Made by a program: the position numbers and the translations under genes. Of a stretch of DNA of 64,000 nucleotides, positions 10,601 through 18,372 are shown piece by piece (position 1 is the first letter of the stretch; each line of letters starts with the position of its first letter). The notes beneath the pieces were generated by a model. It ran no database searches. It saw nothing but the letters and a program-made list of their open reading frames with translations, and was not told where the DNA came from. Location of the stretch: the NCBI RefSeq assembly GCF_003850345.1, contig NZ_CP027707.1, positions 4,216,001 to 4,280,000 on the forward strand, read 5' to 3'. This DNA comes from Pseudomonas chlororaphis subsp. piscium. GTDB lineage: Bacteria; Pseudomonadota; Gammaproteobacteria; Pseudomonadales; Pseudomonadaceae.

Positions 10601-12836
10601 CTGAAGCATTGTTCTGGTCAATAGTCGGCGCCGCCGGTGGAGTCTGGTCGCTGGTACCGGTGTTCACCGCTTCGCTGGTGTTGCCTGCTGGGTCGGTAAC
10701 AGTGACCGAGCCCTGCTCGCCCTCTGGTACTGGATTCGGCACGATCTCCCAGTTGCCGTCTGCATCGATAACGGTGGTCACAGTGCTGCCATCCGGCAGT
10801 TCGACGACCACGGTGCTGCCCGGCTCACCGGTGCCGCTGATGCCATTGGCATTGTTCTGGTCAATGGTCGGCGCTGCAGGTGGAGCCTGGTCGCTGGTAC
10901 CGGTGCTCACTGCCTCGCTGGTGTTGCCCGCCGGATCGATGACGGTGATCGAGCCCTGCTCGCCCTCTGGCACTGGATTCGGCACGATCTCCCAGTTGCC
11001 GTCTGCATCGATAATGGTGGTCACAGTGCTGCCATCTGGCAGTTCAACCACTACGGTGCTACCTGGTTCGCCGGTGCCGCTGATGCCATTGGCATTGTTC
11101 TGGTCAATGGTCGGCGCTGCAGGTGGAGTCTGGTCGCTGGTACCAGTGTTCACCGCTTCGCTGGTGTTGCCCGCTGGGTCGATAACAGTGACCGAGCCCT
11201 GCTCGCCCTCTGGTACTGGATTCGGCACGATCTCCCAGTTGCCGTCTGCATCGATAATGGTGGTCACAGTGCTGCCATCCGGCAGTTCGACGACCACGGT
11301 GCTGCCCGGCTCGCCGGTGCCGCTGATGCCATTGGCATTGTTCTGGTCGATAGTGGGAGCCGCAGGAGGATCTTGATCAACGGGGGCTGGTAGTGGCGCC
11401 TTTTCACTGGAACCGGTGTTCACCGCTTCGCTGGTGTTGCCCGCCGGATCGATAACGGTGACCGAGCCCTGCTCGCCCTCTGGCACTGGATTCGGCACGA
11501 TCTCCCAGTTGCCGTCTGCATCGATAACGGTGGTCACAGTGCTGCCATCCGGCAGTTCAACCACTACGGTGCTACCTGGTTCGCCGGTGCCGCTGATGCC
11601 ATTGGCATTGTTCTGGTCAATGGTCGGCGCCGCCGGTGGAGTCTGGTCGCTGGTACCGGTGTTTACTGCCTCGCTGGGGTTGCCCTCCGGATCGATGACG
11701 GTGACCGAGCCCTGCTCGCCCTCTGGTACTGGATTCGGCACGATCTCCCAGTTGCCGTCTGCATCGATAATGGTGGTCACAGTGCTGCCATCCGGCAGTT
11801 CAACCACTACGGTGCTGCCTGGTTCGCCCATGCCACTCAGGCCATCGGCGTTGTTCTGGTCAACGGTGGGAGGTAATGGTTGCGTGGAATTGATGATTCC
11901 AGTGTCGACGCTCGCACTGGAGTTACCAGCGGCATCGGTGACGACGATCGATCCGCTAACGCCTGGGGTCAGCGGGTTCGGGGTGACACTCCACTGACCG
12001 TCTGCCCCCACGGTTGCAATGACGGTACTGCCATCGGCAAGACTGACGGTAATGGTGCTGCCCGGCTCCGCAGTACCGGCCAGGACATCCTGGTTGTTCT
12101 GGGTCACTACCGGCTCGGCGGGCGCGGTGACATCGGCCACGCCGGAGCCGATAGCGGCGCTTTGCACGCCATTCAGGCTTGCTTGCAGCGTGCCCTGCTC
12201 GCCATCGGCCAGCGGGTTGGGATTGAAATGCCAGAGCCCGGTATCATCGGCCACCGTCGTGACGACGGAACCGTCGGCCAGGGTCAGGGAAATGGTCGCC
12301 CCGGCATCAGCCTTGCCGGTCAGGCCATGCATGTTGTTGAACAGTACGCTCGGCGTCGACGGTGTGGTCAGCCCCTGATCGGCACTCGCCGCATCGGAAC
12401 TGCTACCGCCACCGCCGTGATGGCTGGCAATCGCCACCGCGCCGCCCACGGCGGCCAGGCCCAGCAAGGGCGCCAGCCAACCCGTGGACTCGACTTCAGC
12501 CACGGCCAGCAGCGAGTCGATCGACTCAAGCGGCACCAGTGACACGCCAGTCCAAGGGACCGAGTAATCGGCGATCAGCAGCTCACCGGTGTTGGGATCT
12601 TCAAATACCAGATCGCTTTTTACGCCATCAACCACCTCGAAAAAACCATCGATGGAGATGGTTTCCCCGCTCTTGAGCTTGATAACAAGACGTTCGCCTT
12701 CACGACTGACCGACTGAATATCCTCTGCTGCCGTGGACATCTTGATGACCGCCGGCCGATTGATTGTCAGCAGATTATTGCCCGTGACATCCAGAGGATG
12801 CCCAGTGTCTTTTGCGATGATCTTGATCGGTAACAT
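4626..12836 (-). CDS. Giant Ig-repeat / FG-GAP / RTX adhesin secreted by type I pathway (BapA/LapF-like)
   Basis: This 2736-residue surface adhesin probably builds cell-cell or cell-surface contact in biofilm. Residues 1-130 match the BapA-prefix type N-terminus (QSVSREGERLVIKLKSGE), followed by a hydrophobic Ala/Gly stretch and a Gly-rich linker. Residues of about 320-900 are near-identical 81-residue Ig-like modules; about 900-1950 are divergent bacterial Ig-like domains. Residues of about 1950-2370 hold FG-GAP/VCBS repeats with calcium-type loops (DYNRDGLQD, DFNGDGYLD, DYDWDGAVD). The C-terminus carries RTX-like repeats (GTEGNDTINGGGG, GGAGNDVIY) and an uncleaved type I signal. The start at 12836 (MLPIKI) was chosen over 12854 because GGAG lies 5 bases upstream. 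No LapD or LapG-like gene and no clear LapG cleavage motif is seen, so release must differ or lie elsewhere. Confidence 0.93.
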   Translation of the reverse strand: MLPIKIIAKDTGHPLDVTGNNLLTINRPAVIKMSTAAEDIQSVSREGERLVIKLKSGETISIDGFFEVVDGVKSDLVFEDPNTGELLIADYSVPWTGVSLVPLESIDSLLAVAEVESTGWLAPLLGLAAVGGAVAIASHHGGGGSSSDAASADQGLTTPSTPSVLFNNMHGLTGKADAGATISLTLADGSVVTTVADDTGLWHFNPNPLADGEQGTLQASLNGVQSAAIGSGVADVTAPAEPVVTQNNQDVLAGTAEPGSTITVSLADGSTVIATVGADGQWSVTPNPLTPGVSGSIVVTDAAGNSSASVDTGIINSTQPLPPTVDQNNADGLSGMGEPGSTVVVELPDGSTVTTIIDADGNWEIVPNPVPEGEQGSVTVIDPEGNPSEAVNTGTSDQTPPAAPTIDQNNANGISGTGEPGSTVVVELPDGSTVTTVIDADGNWEIVPNPVPEGEQGSVTVIDPAGNTSEAVNTGSSEKAPLPAPVDQDPPAAPTIDQNNANGISGTGEPGSTVVVELPDGSTVTTIIDADGNWEIVPNPVPEGEQGSVTVIDPAGNTSEAVNTGTSDQTPPAAPTIDQNNANGISGTGEPGSTVVVELPDGSTVTTIIDADGNWEIVPNPVPEGEQGSITVIDPAGNTSEAVSTGTSDQAPPAAPTIDQNNANGISGTGEPGSTVVVELPDGSTVTTVIDADGNWEIVPNPVPEGEQGSVTVTDPAGNTSEAVNTGTSDQTPPAAPTIDQNNASGISGTGEPGSTVVVELPDGSTVTTVIDADGNWEIVPNPVPEGEQGSVTVIDPAGNTSEAVNTGTSDQTPPAAPTVDQNNGAGLSGTGEAGGTVTVELPDGSTVTTVIDADDNWSFKPNPVPEGEQGSITVTDAAGNISEATQTAPSDQTAPVIEEGSLDLVDNVGTITGTIARGDVTDDAQPEFKGSFAPGDATLVKIYDNGVLIGSAAVDASGNWSFVPTLPLTAGEHSFVAEAMDAAGNVSDKTAAWGFTLAGDAPAAPAIIQVLDDVGTVTGALQKGDTSDDNALTITGTGAAETLVTVFVNGAVVGSVVVDASGNWSLTTADLGADGVKNITAQASDAAGQLSPMTGEYSVTLDTQAPTQPVRVVATDDQGAQVGPIAQNGVTDDATPTFSGSGAESGALVKLYDNGVVIGSTTVDASGNWSYTASTALAGGTHAITATLTDKAGNTSVASEALSFSVETGEVVVSIVKAIDNVGSIQGDVASRGLTDDATPTLVGTATAGALVTVSEAGKVLGSVTADASGNWSLELPTQTEGLHTFTAVARNGAGTEGSADFMLDIDLTAPSAPGVSGAFDDVGVYQGQLAQNGFTDDTTPTLTGSGNAGDTIKVYDNGTLLGSVTVSAEGAWSFTPSTPLAQGVHSLTATQSDAAGNESAASTAVSFTVDTTAPTAIVQITAIDQDTDVPGDFITSDTSLTLFGTLSTALGANEKVQISLNDGSTWFDVVVSDLNWRYDDARVLTDGLHNYQVRVIDAAGNVGSQASQAVVIDTGIGIGLNITDITPDSGVLGDFITSAASIAVKGTLSQELPSGARVQVSSDGGLTWANAATTGTSWIFEDPTVHGDSVVVYQARVVAAGGEVVDSASQEVTFDTTAPAASALIESITEDRGASPSDFITNDNRLVINGSLSDAAEATDRVEVSLNGGNTWEMAAFEDGKWSLDMTARELADGTYIVQARVVDAAGNRGTISSQVLVIDTVGLGANGMTSSFTVATDTAVGISNGHSTAETATNSDMITRDTTVTVSGTLNTSLQTAQHLQISFDDGQSWVTVLSSSGSLWTYTLPEFAQSQTLNVKMQLVDTAGNVATGTSFNDYTVVVDLDAPEPVTVAPVVAAAVTTGASLSFASDVHGRVESGALIALVEDSNNDGVYSEGLDKILGYATADAQGDWRIDASLSKGNHSIGFVVWDAAGNRSNLSDLVQVTASDATTAGSRVLQTTWGGTASGSQYGLNAAAVTVNEDGTWSFFQSSMSQSNGAAANAGYVYSADDNQNYTATYLAEPTGVSNHDFGGVISQAVFADYNRDGLQDVISQTSSSTRNTALWTKNSDGTYTGTSLALGWGGVLGVGANGTETHVGGVVAYDAQGDGYLDFAFAGSNDSAYVKVTNDKGTLSYTMENGGTNFAHEISAVDVNNNGTVELAGHSGYDWTKGLSVQLSNADGSIASTYNQGGVFRRDSSVDHSNLPISMTWADFNGDGYLDLFISRSLGDDRKTDTDESRIYLNLGNDANGNWLGMSQNEQSLKFGDSMDGGASFAVDWNHDGQMDVIEVPRRNATDSAAQTGSPTVYLNEGNNVWNGTGQSLSGITTYDNITGATAVDYDWDGAVDLIMYRAGSTSAGLDADTATSILIRNENVVADGTSLHVRILDKNGLNVFYGNTVKLYNSAGDLVATQIINPQSSASSNSQGLVNFYGLDASETYSVQLLRTENSTINHVGASTYQQNYVNGTVNLNWGGLTTGAAHDAYVLTAESTAAVNDTIGESGMVGTGYNDTFFGTEGNDTINGGGGWNTAMDGTQTWSATQGMDVVDYSRATLAMQINLESGVAIGMGTDTLISIEGIIGSAYADSITDSSANNRIEGGAGNDVIYLSNGGNDTLLYKVLDASNATGGNGSDKVYSFHVGNVLSDGNADVIDVSELLGYKGTAGLYQDQGVTKLDSASTGLEDYLKVQVVGNDTVISVDRDGTGAEFGFSSIATLVDVKTDLLTLLQNHQLVV
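10380..11880 (-). repeat. Tandem 243-bp repeats encoding 81-residue Ig-like modules
   Basis: Near-identical units recur at exactly 243 bp: the marker ctggtcgctg is found at 10401, 10644, 10887 and 11130. One interval then carries a 27-bp insertion encoding a Pro/Ala-rich linker, and the marker reappears at 11643. Each unit encodes a module beginning PAAPTIDQNNANGISGTG. Differences between units are few and mostly silent, which points to recent homogenisation and makes copy number likely to vary between strains or to be misassembled. Confidence 0.9.
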
Positions 12837-12997
12837 AACCACTCCGTTAAACATTCAATTCAAGTCCTGCACAGAGCGAAACGGCTACTCAATGGCGGTT
12901 TCGTACTGTCGTACCTCCTTCCAATACCGGTCTTTGGCAACAGCGTTCTCTCAAGACCGTTTCACAATGGCCGGAGCCAATGCTTGGAATTAATCAA

Positions 12998-13042
12998 ATG
13001 GTAAGGAGCGCCCCTGGAGGGGTATTTAGGGAAAAACCTAAA
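12998..13042 (-). promoter_or_regulatory. Adhesin promoter with RcsB-box-like palindrome
   Basis: On the minus strand TTTAGGTTTTTCCCTA (13042 to 13027) is followed by 22 bases and TTACCAT (13004 to 12998), the same heptamer and spacing as at 4397-4441. Transcription would start near 12991 and leave a leader of about 155 bases before the adhesin. That leader contains AAGGAGG (12914-12920), a possible RsmA-type GGA site. The rest of the 373-bp gap 12837-13209 holds a small hairpin (GACCACC-CAA-GGTGGTC, 13137-13153) and no gene. Confidence 0.7.
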
Positions 13043-13209
13043 ACGCGCCGATCCGAACAGAGTCGAGGCGCGAGCGAGGAAGGAAGGAATTAAAATACGA
13101 GCAGCAAGAATCCAATGGGACCAATGCTGGAGACATGACCACCCAAGGTGGTCAGCAACATGAAAAATGGAGCGCAAGAAGGTAAGTCAGTCGTTGAATC
13201 CAGGGCCTT

Positions 13210-13857
13210 TCAGACGACCTGATGTTCCTGACAGAATGCGAACAGCTCCTGGTCGGAGTGGACACATAATTTGCGCATGACCGAAGTCTTCTGAGTACTG
13301 ACGGTCTTTGCGCTACGTTGGAGGCTGGTAGCGATATCCTTGAGCCGCTCACCCGCCAAAAACAGCCGCAGCACTTCTGCCTCCTTGATTGAAATACTCG
13401 CGATACGCTCACTGACTGACGACGTAGAGGCCATCACACTGTCAGGCTCAAGAGTGAAGTTACCTTTGTAGATGCCTCCCTTGGAGATAGTGCGCAGCGC
13501 CACATTTATTTCATCAAGGTTGATGCTTTTCTGCAGCACGCCGGACACTCCGCAATCGTAAAGACTCCCCAGAATCGAACGATTGTTCAGCATGGTCAGC
13601 ACCAGAAAACGCACCTGGGGAAAATTACGCACCAGATAGCTGACCAGGCGCATGCCATCGCCGTAGTGCTCATCCCCTGGCATGTAAAAGTCGGTGATCA
13701 CGATATCCGGCGAGTGTTCCTTAATGGCATCCATCAACTCGCCAGACGTCTTGGCCACGCTCACCACGTCATACAGGCCGTCACTCTCGATAGTTTCTTT
13801 CACCCCTGCCAATACAATGGGGTGATCATCGGCCAGCACCACTTTTATTTTATTCAT
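13210..13857 (-). CDS. RcsB/RocA-like NarL-family response regulator
   Basis: This 215-residue DNA-binding regulator has a receiver domain (ADDHPIVLAG, phospho-acceptor Asp56 in VITDFYMPGDE) and a C-terminal LuxR-type helix-turn-helix (EAEVLRLFLAGERLKDIATSLQRSAKTVSTQK). The order and motifs, in particular MPGDEHYGDGMRLVSYL, resemble RcsB and the RocA1/SadA proteins of P. aeruginosa. It is the last gene of a minus-strand relay operon, 58 bp after the HPt-bearing kinase, which should phosphorylate it. RcsB boxes in E. coli use TTAGGA/TCCTAA-like half sites, and such palindromes lie in three promoters here, so the adhesin and its exporter are the probable targets. Confidence 0.9.
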   Translation of the reverse strand: MNKIKVVLADDHPIVLAGVKETIESDGLYDVVSVAKTSGELMDAIKEHSPDIVITDFYMPGDEHYGDGMRLVSYLVRNFPQVRFLVLTMLNNRSILGSLYDCGVSGVLQKSINLDEINVALRTISKGGIYKGNFTLEPDSVMASTSSVSERIASISIKEAEVLRLFLAGERLKDIATSLQRSAKTVSTQKTSVMRKLCVHSDQELFAFCQEHQVV

Positions 13858-13915
13858 GCTAAGACTGTCCTTGAAAAAGAAATGATCGAACCGCTCCCGA
13901 TGCTCTCCGTAGCAT

Positions 13916-16900
13916 TCATAACTTTTCCATCTCCTGCGTAATCTGTTCGAGGACGTCCTCTACTTCACGCCTTCTTGCATCCACCCAACCCTCTGCATCC
14001 AGTTGCGCTTCTATGGCCACACAGCGATCGAGCAGATCCTGTGCCTGAACCACCGACAACCCGCCGCGTATCCGGTGCAACATGGAGCCCACTGCCTTGG
14101 CATCTTTGTCCCGCACTGCGGCGCGAGTTTTGGCCAGGTCTTCCTTGAACGTCTGAATGAATACATCACGCAATTGACTGGACACTTGCATGACACTTTT
14201 CTCTTCCGACGCCTCTTCCTCGGACAGTATTGCGCCATCCAGATGTCCGCAGAGCTTCAACAGCACATTGTGCAGGGTTTGCAATGACATCGGCTTGACC
14301 ACACAAGCGTTCATGCCCACCCCGATACAGCGCTCCTCTTCCTCGCGCATCGCATTGGCGGTCACGCCGACAATGGGAGTGTTGCCATCGGCTCGACGTA
14401 GCGCCGTGGTCAATTCATACCCATTCATTTCCGGCATGTTGACGTCAGTCAGCACTACGTCAAAAGCATCATGATCCCAAAGTCGCAGAGCTTCTACGCC
14501 ATTGGATGCCAATGCCACGCTGCACCCCAATTGCTGGAGTTGCTCCTTGAGCAAAGTCTGATTGATAGGGTTATCTTCGGCTACGAGCACATGCAGACTG
14601 AACCGACACCAACTCTGTACCGCCTCGGAGCTTTCACTCGCAGCCAGCGGCTCGCCCTGAGCCAGTGCCACCGCCCGCAACAAGCCCTTGAGGCTGTGCA
14701 GGCTGACGATATATCCGTCGGAGGTACGTTGTGGCTTGATCAATCCCTCTTCCGAGCAACGTACCCGCTCACCACTCCATTCCAGCTCCGGCAAAAGTTC
14801 CGGGATCACATCGACAAGCACCGCGCCAGGATAACGGTCATCGGATACCTCACTGCCGGTTACCGCCAGCGCTCCGAAATGCGACAGCCAGTTACAGACG
14901 CTGATGGCCAACTCCTTGATCGGAGCGCGTACTGCAACGGCCTCGTTCTTCAGGGTGAATCCAGGCAGGAGCGGATGTTCACCAGGCACAACCGTGAGCG
15001 GCAAGCTCAAGGTGAAACTGCTGCCCAGCCCTGTGTCACTGACGATCGCCAGGTTGCCGCCCATCAATTGCGTCAAGCGCCAGCAAATCGACAGGCCAAG
15101 CCCGGTACCACCGACGGTGTGCTGTTGGCTATGCGCCTGATAGAAGGGTTCGAACAGGCGGACCTGATGCTCGCTGGAAATGCCACAGCCGGTATCGGTG
15201 ACCTGCCACTGAAACTGCCACGCGCCCTTGACCTGCTCGCTTTTGACCCTCAAGGCGATTCGTCCGACATCGGTGAACTTGATGGCATTGCTAAGCAAAT
15301 TGTTGAGTATCTGCCGGATTCTGGCTGCGTCGCCTCTGACTCTTCGCGGAAGCTCGACTTCCACGCAGGCATAGAGGTGCAGACCTTTGGCGCCCGCAGC
15401 AGCCGAATAGGCCTGCAGGACATCCTCGATCATTTCCAATGGACTGAACTCGACGTGTTCGATCGCCAGCTGCCCGGCTTCGATTTTCGACACGTCCAGA
15501 ATATCGCTGATCACCTGCAATAGAATCGAGGAGGAACGTTGCATGGTTTGCACTTGCGAACGTTGCAGGGCATTGAGTGGTGACAGGGTCAGGAGCTCCA
15601 GGGTACCGAGCACGCCATACAGCGGTGTGCGAATTTCATGGCTCATGGTCGCCAGGAATACCGTCTTGGCCTCATTCGAGGCGTCCGCCGATTGCTTGGC
15701 TTCAGCCAGTGCTCGCTCCGCCAGCTTGTAAGCACTGATGTCACTGAATGCACAAAGCACCACGTCTTCGCCTTGATAGCGCGACGGCAAAAAACTGACT
15801 TCCAGCTGTCGGTCGTTGATTGTGATCGATAGATGCTTGTCCCCGACGGCTCCAGCCGATTCGACTATGGAAGGCCAGCCGCGGCTAAGCTGACTGATGG
15901 TTTGTGTGTCTCCCAGCCATTGCAGCGCCAGCTCGTTTTCCATCACCACCTTGCGATCTTTGCGCGCCAGCACGCACAACGCCACTGGGGCGCTCTGAAT
16001 GATCGCGCGGCTGAACGAGTCACTCTCTACAACCCGGTCATGAGCCCGACGAGCCGGTACGACCACCCTCATGGCATACCAGCGCAACAAGAAATAACCT
16101 ACGACAACAAACGCCAGGCACACAGCCAGCAACACCAGTAACTGCCACTTGGCATATTGAAAAAAGCTTCGGTAATCAAGGTGATAGTAACCGCGCCAGC
16201 CGTCTTTGCTGGTGGTCTTGACCAGGAACCCGGCGCTGGTCAATTGCAGCCCTTCTTGAGCATCATCGAAGCTGGGTATCTTGCCCGTCAGCAACAATCC
16301 ATCGGGGGTTATGAGCTCCATGGCATCGAACACCGTCCAATCGCTGAGACGAGAAGAGTCTGTAATTGAACGCAGATCCAGCAACGAGGCGATGACCAGT
16401 TGACGCTTCGATTGATCGTGGGCCAACAGGTTTTGTGGCGTGTCGGTGTACATGTAGGTAATGAACTTGATAGACGACCCGTCACCCTGGACATGATTGG
16501 CCGGCGCCCACATCACGGCATTATCCGATTGTGCCGGGCGGAACTTCAAAATTTGCTTTTTCAGGTTTTCACTCAGCTCCAGGTAGTCGTTCTTACCGAC
16601 CTGTCCATTTTCCCTTGAGGCAGTGGCTGCCGGAACACCGATGCTGATTGAGCTATCAAGATCCAGCAGTAGCGTTTGCGGCGCAGCATAAGAAGAAATG
16701 CTCCAGTACGAGCCGTACAAGTTGGAAATCAGCACCCCAAACTTCCCAATACCGGCAACTTGATCTTCACCCTGCGAAGCCATCTCAGTGGGCACAGCCA
16801 GAGTGAACGGCATGGAAAAGGAGAATTCGCGTCCCTCGTAGATCCAGGAGTCGCGTGCTTCCTTGAGCAAGCGATGCTGAAACGGAATGACCGCCTGATC

Positions 16901-17146
16901 CCGTTTTTGTGTCACCTCATCGCTATGCCTGGCAACACGCAGCAAGAACTCTTCCTGCTCATGGATGTTGCCCATCAAGCGCGAGAAGTGAAATTCGATC
17001 TTGAACAGTTGCTCCTGGACCAGACGCGCCGCAGCCCAGTAGGTCATGGCGAACAACAGAATTGCCAGCGAAACCGCTACGATCAGTAGCATGTTCAATC
17101 GCAAGGAGGTACGGGCAAAATTTTTAATTAGATTATCGTTTCCCAT
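13916..17146 (-). CDS. Hybrid sensor histidine kinase with receiver and HPt domains (RocS1/BvgS-like)
   Basis: This 1076-residue inner-membrane sensor has a membrane segment near residues 18-40, a periplasmic domain of about 300 residues and a second membrane segment near 340-362. A PAS-like region is followed by HisKA with His503 (ATMSHEIRTPLYG) and an ATPase domain (LSNAIKF, DTGCGI, GGTGLGLSIC). A degenerate receiver-like stretch precedes a full receiver (VAEDNPINQ, DVVLTDVNMPEMNG). A C-terminal HPt carries His1024 (SMLHRIRGG). It lies between the REC-EAL gene (53 bp upstream) and the RcsB-like regulator. In the Roc systems such a kinase phosphorylates both the regulator and the EAL protein; that is inferred here. 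The periplasmic ligand is unknown. Confidence 0.9.
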   Translation of the reverse strand: MGNDNLIKNFARTSLRLNMLLIVAVSLAILLFAMTYWAAARLVQEQLFKIEFHFSRLMGNIHEQEEFLLRVARHSDEVTQKRDQAVIPFQHRLLKEARDSWIYEGREFSFSMPFTLAVPTEMASQGEDQVAGIGKFGVLISNLYGSYWSISSYAAPQTLLLDLDSSISIGVPAATASRENGQVGKNDYLELSENLKKQILKFRPAQSDNAVMWAPANHVQGDGSSIKFITYMYTDTPQNLLAHDQSKRQLVIASLLDLRSITDSSRLSDWTVFDAMELITPDGLLLTGKIPSFDDAQEGLQLTSAGFLVKTTSKDGWRGYYHLDYRSFFQYAKWQLLVLLAVCLAFVVVGYFLLRWYAMRVVVPARRAHDRVVESDSFSRAIIQSAPVALCVLARKDRKVVMENELALQWLGDTQTISQLSRGWPSIVESAGAVGDKHLSITINDRQLEVSFLPSRYQGEDVVLCAFSDISAYKLAERALAEAKQSADASNEAKTVFLATMSHEIRTPLYGVLGTLELLTLSPLNALQRSQVQTMQRSSSILLQVISDILDVSKIEAGQLAIEHVEFSPLEMIEDVLQAYSAAAGAKGLHLYACVEVELPRRVRGDAARIRQILNNLLSNAIKFTDVGRIALRVKSEQVKGAWQFQWQVTDTGCGISSEHQVRLFEPFYQAHSQQHTVGGTGLGLSICWRLTQLMGGNLAIVSDTGLGSSFTLSLPLTVVPGEHPLLPGFTLKNEAVAVRAPIKELAISVCNWLSHFGALAVTGSEVSDDRYPGAVLVDVIPELLPELEWSGERVRCSEEGLIKPQRTSDGYIVSLHSLKGLLRAVALAQGEPLAASESSEAVQSWCRFSLHVLVAEDNPINQTLLKEQLQQLGCSVALASNGVEALRLWDHDAFDVVLTDVNMPEMNGYELTTALRRADGNTPIVGVTANAMREEEERCIGVGMNACVVKPMSLQTLHNVLLKLCGHLDGAILSEEEASEEKSVMQVSSQLRDVFIQTFKEDLAKTRAAVRDKDAKAVGSMLHRIRGGLSVVQAQDLLDRCVAIEAQLDAEGWVDARRREVEDVLEQITQEMEKL

Positions 17147-17199
17147 AAACCATCCGGCTGATTCAACCCAGTGAGAAGCCTAGAGGATCGACTGTTTCA

Positions 17200-18372
17200 T
17201 CATCGACCCTCCTGTTGTAGCAAAGCCGAAAACGATTCTTTCGAGACGGCTTTGGATATCAAAAAGCCCTGTACCGCGTCACACTCGAACTGGCGCAATA
17301 ACGCCAGCTGCGCGTGATTCTCAACACCCTCTGCTACGACTTCAAGTCCCAAATGCTGCCCCAGTGCAATAATACTTTTGAGTGCTACCGCAGTACTTTC
17401 TTCATGTTCGCAGTTGGCGATCAGAGCCCGATCGATTTTCAACTCGGTAAAGGGTGTTTTGACCAGGTTGTAAAAAGAACTGAACCCTTGTCCGAAGTCA
17501 TCCTGGGCCAATCCGAAACCTTTCATTCGCAACCGGCATACCCCGGCAATGTAGTGACTGAGCAACTCAGTCATGCTGCATTCGGTCAGTTCGAAACACA
17601 GCTTGGATGGCATGCCGTTCAAGCGTAGAACACATTCGTGAAGCCGATCGGGCAAGGTGGGGTCATTCAACAAGTGTGTCGGCAGGTTGATCGAAACCGG
17701 AACTCGAAAGCCACCATTCTGCCAGTTGAACTGAGCCTCAACGGTTTGTTCGATCATGCAGAACAACAATGCCTCTTCCAGCCCGGCATCAACCATCTGC
17801 GATAGAAACTGCCCTGGCAACAAAGTACCCAAGGTCGGGTGCTCCCAGCGCACCAAGGCTTCGGCCGAAGCGATCTTGCCACTTCGCAACGCCTTCTTCG
17901 GCTGGAACCACGCTTTGAATTGCCCCTGCTCCAAGGCCTCTTCCAACTGCTGTCGATGGAATACCAACACCGGAGCCGGCGCATTTTCTGGGATCGGCTG
18001 AGGAGCGGCACACTTCTCGATCAAGCTCCTGATCGAGGCCGGCATGGCAGGCTTGGAAATCGTATCGATCACTTCGATTCCCAGCATTTCAGCCACGGTA
18101 CAGGCACTCCCCAACATGCGCCGTGAGGACGAGCTCATCAGTGCCAGGCGGGGCGGCCTCTTCGACAACGACAGCTGCTGGATGAACTGCACGCCATCGA
18201 GCTCCGGCATCATCAGATCACTGAGCACCAGATCGAAGTCTCGCTTGTCCAGCCATTGCAGGGCTTCGTGTCCGTCAGCGGCAATCTCGATGCGATGCAC
18301 GCCCTCAGCCTTGAACAGCGATTTCAGATATTCGCGTTGAAAATGGTGATCTTCGACGATCAATACACTCAT
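17200..18372 (-). CDS. RocR-like REC-EAL response regulator, c-di-GMP phosphodiesterase
   Basis: This 390-residue protein has an N-terminal receiver (IVEDHHFQRE, Asp52 in LVLSDLMMPELDG) and an EAL domain from about residue 150. Motifs needed for c-di-GMP hydrolysis look intact: EALVRW, SINLP, FELTE, DDFGQG, ELKID, VVAEGVEN and QGFLIS. It is therefore likely active and would lower c-di-GMP when phosphorylated. The start at 18372 overlaps the stop of the upstream kinase (ATGA), favouring coupled translation; upstream in-frame Met codons would lie inside that kinase gene. In Roc systems this protein antagonises the DNA-binding regulator. Linking it with a type I adhesin suggests joint control by phosphorelay and c-di-GMP. 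Confidence 0.92.
   Translation of the reverse strand: MSVLIVEDHHFQREYLKSLFKAEGVHRIEIAADGHEALQWLDKRDFDLVLSDLMMPELDGVQFIQQLSLSKRPPRLALMSSSSRRMLGSACTVAEMLGIEVIDTISKPAMPASIRSLIEKCAAPQPIPENAPAPVLVFHRQQLEEALEQGQFKAWFQPKKALRSGKIASAEALVRWEHPTLGTLLPGQFLSQMVDAGLEEALLFCMIEQTVEAQFNWQNGGFRVPVSINLPTHLLNDPTLPDRLHECVLRLNGMPSKLCFELTECSMTELLSHYIAGVCRLRMKGFGLAQDDFGQGFSSFYNLVKTPFTELKIDRALIANCEHEESTAVALKSIIALGQHLGLEVVAEGVENHAQLALLRQFECDAVQGFLISKAVSKESFSALLQQEGR

Noticed and set aside
8073..11997. Further long plus-strand frames opposite the adhesin repeats
   Set aside because: The repeated VTVLPSGSSTTTVLPGS-type products are antisense translations of the 243-bp repeats.
12300..12500. Possible LapG cleavage site in the adhesin N-terminus
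   Set aside because: Ala-Ala pairs occur (GLAAVGG, DAASAD) but neither fits the T/P-A-A-G pattern, and no LapG or LapD gene is in view.
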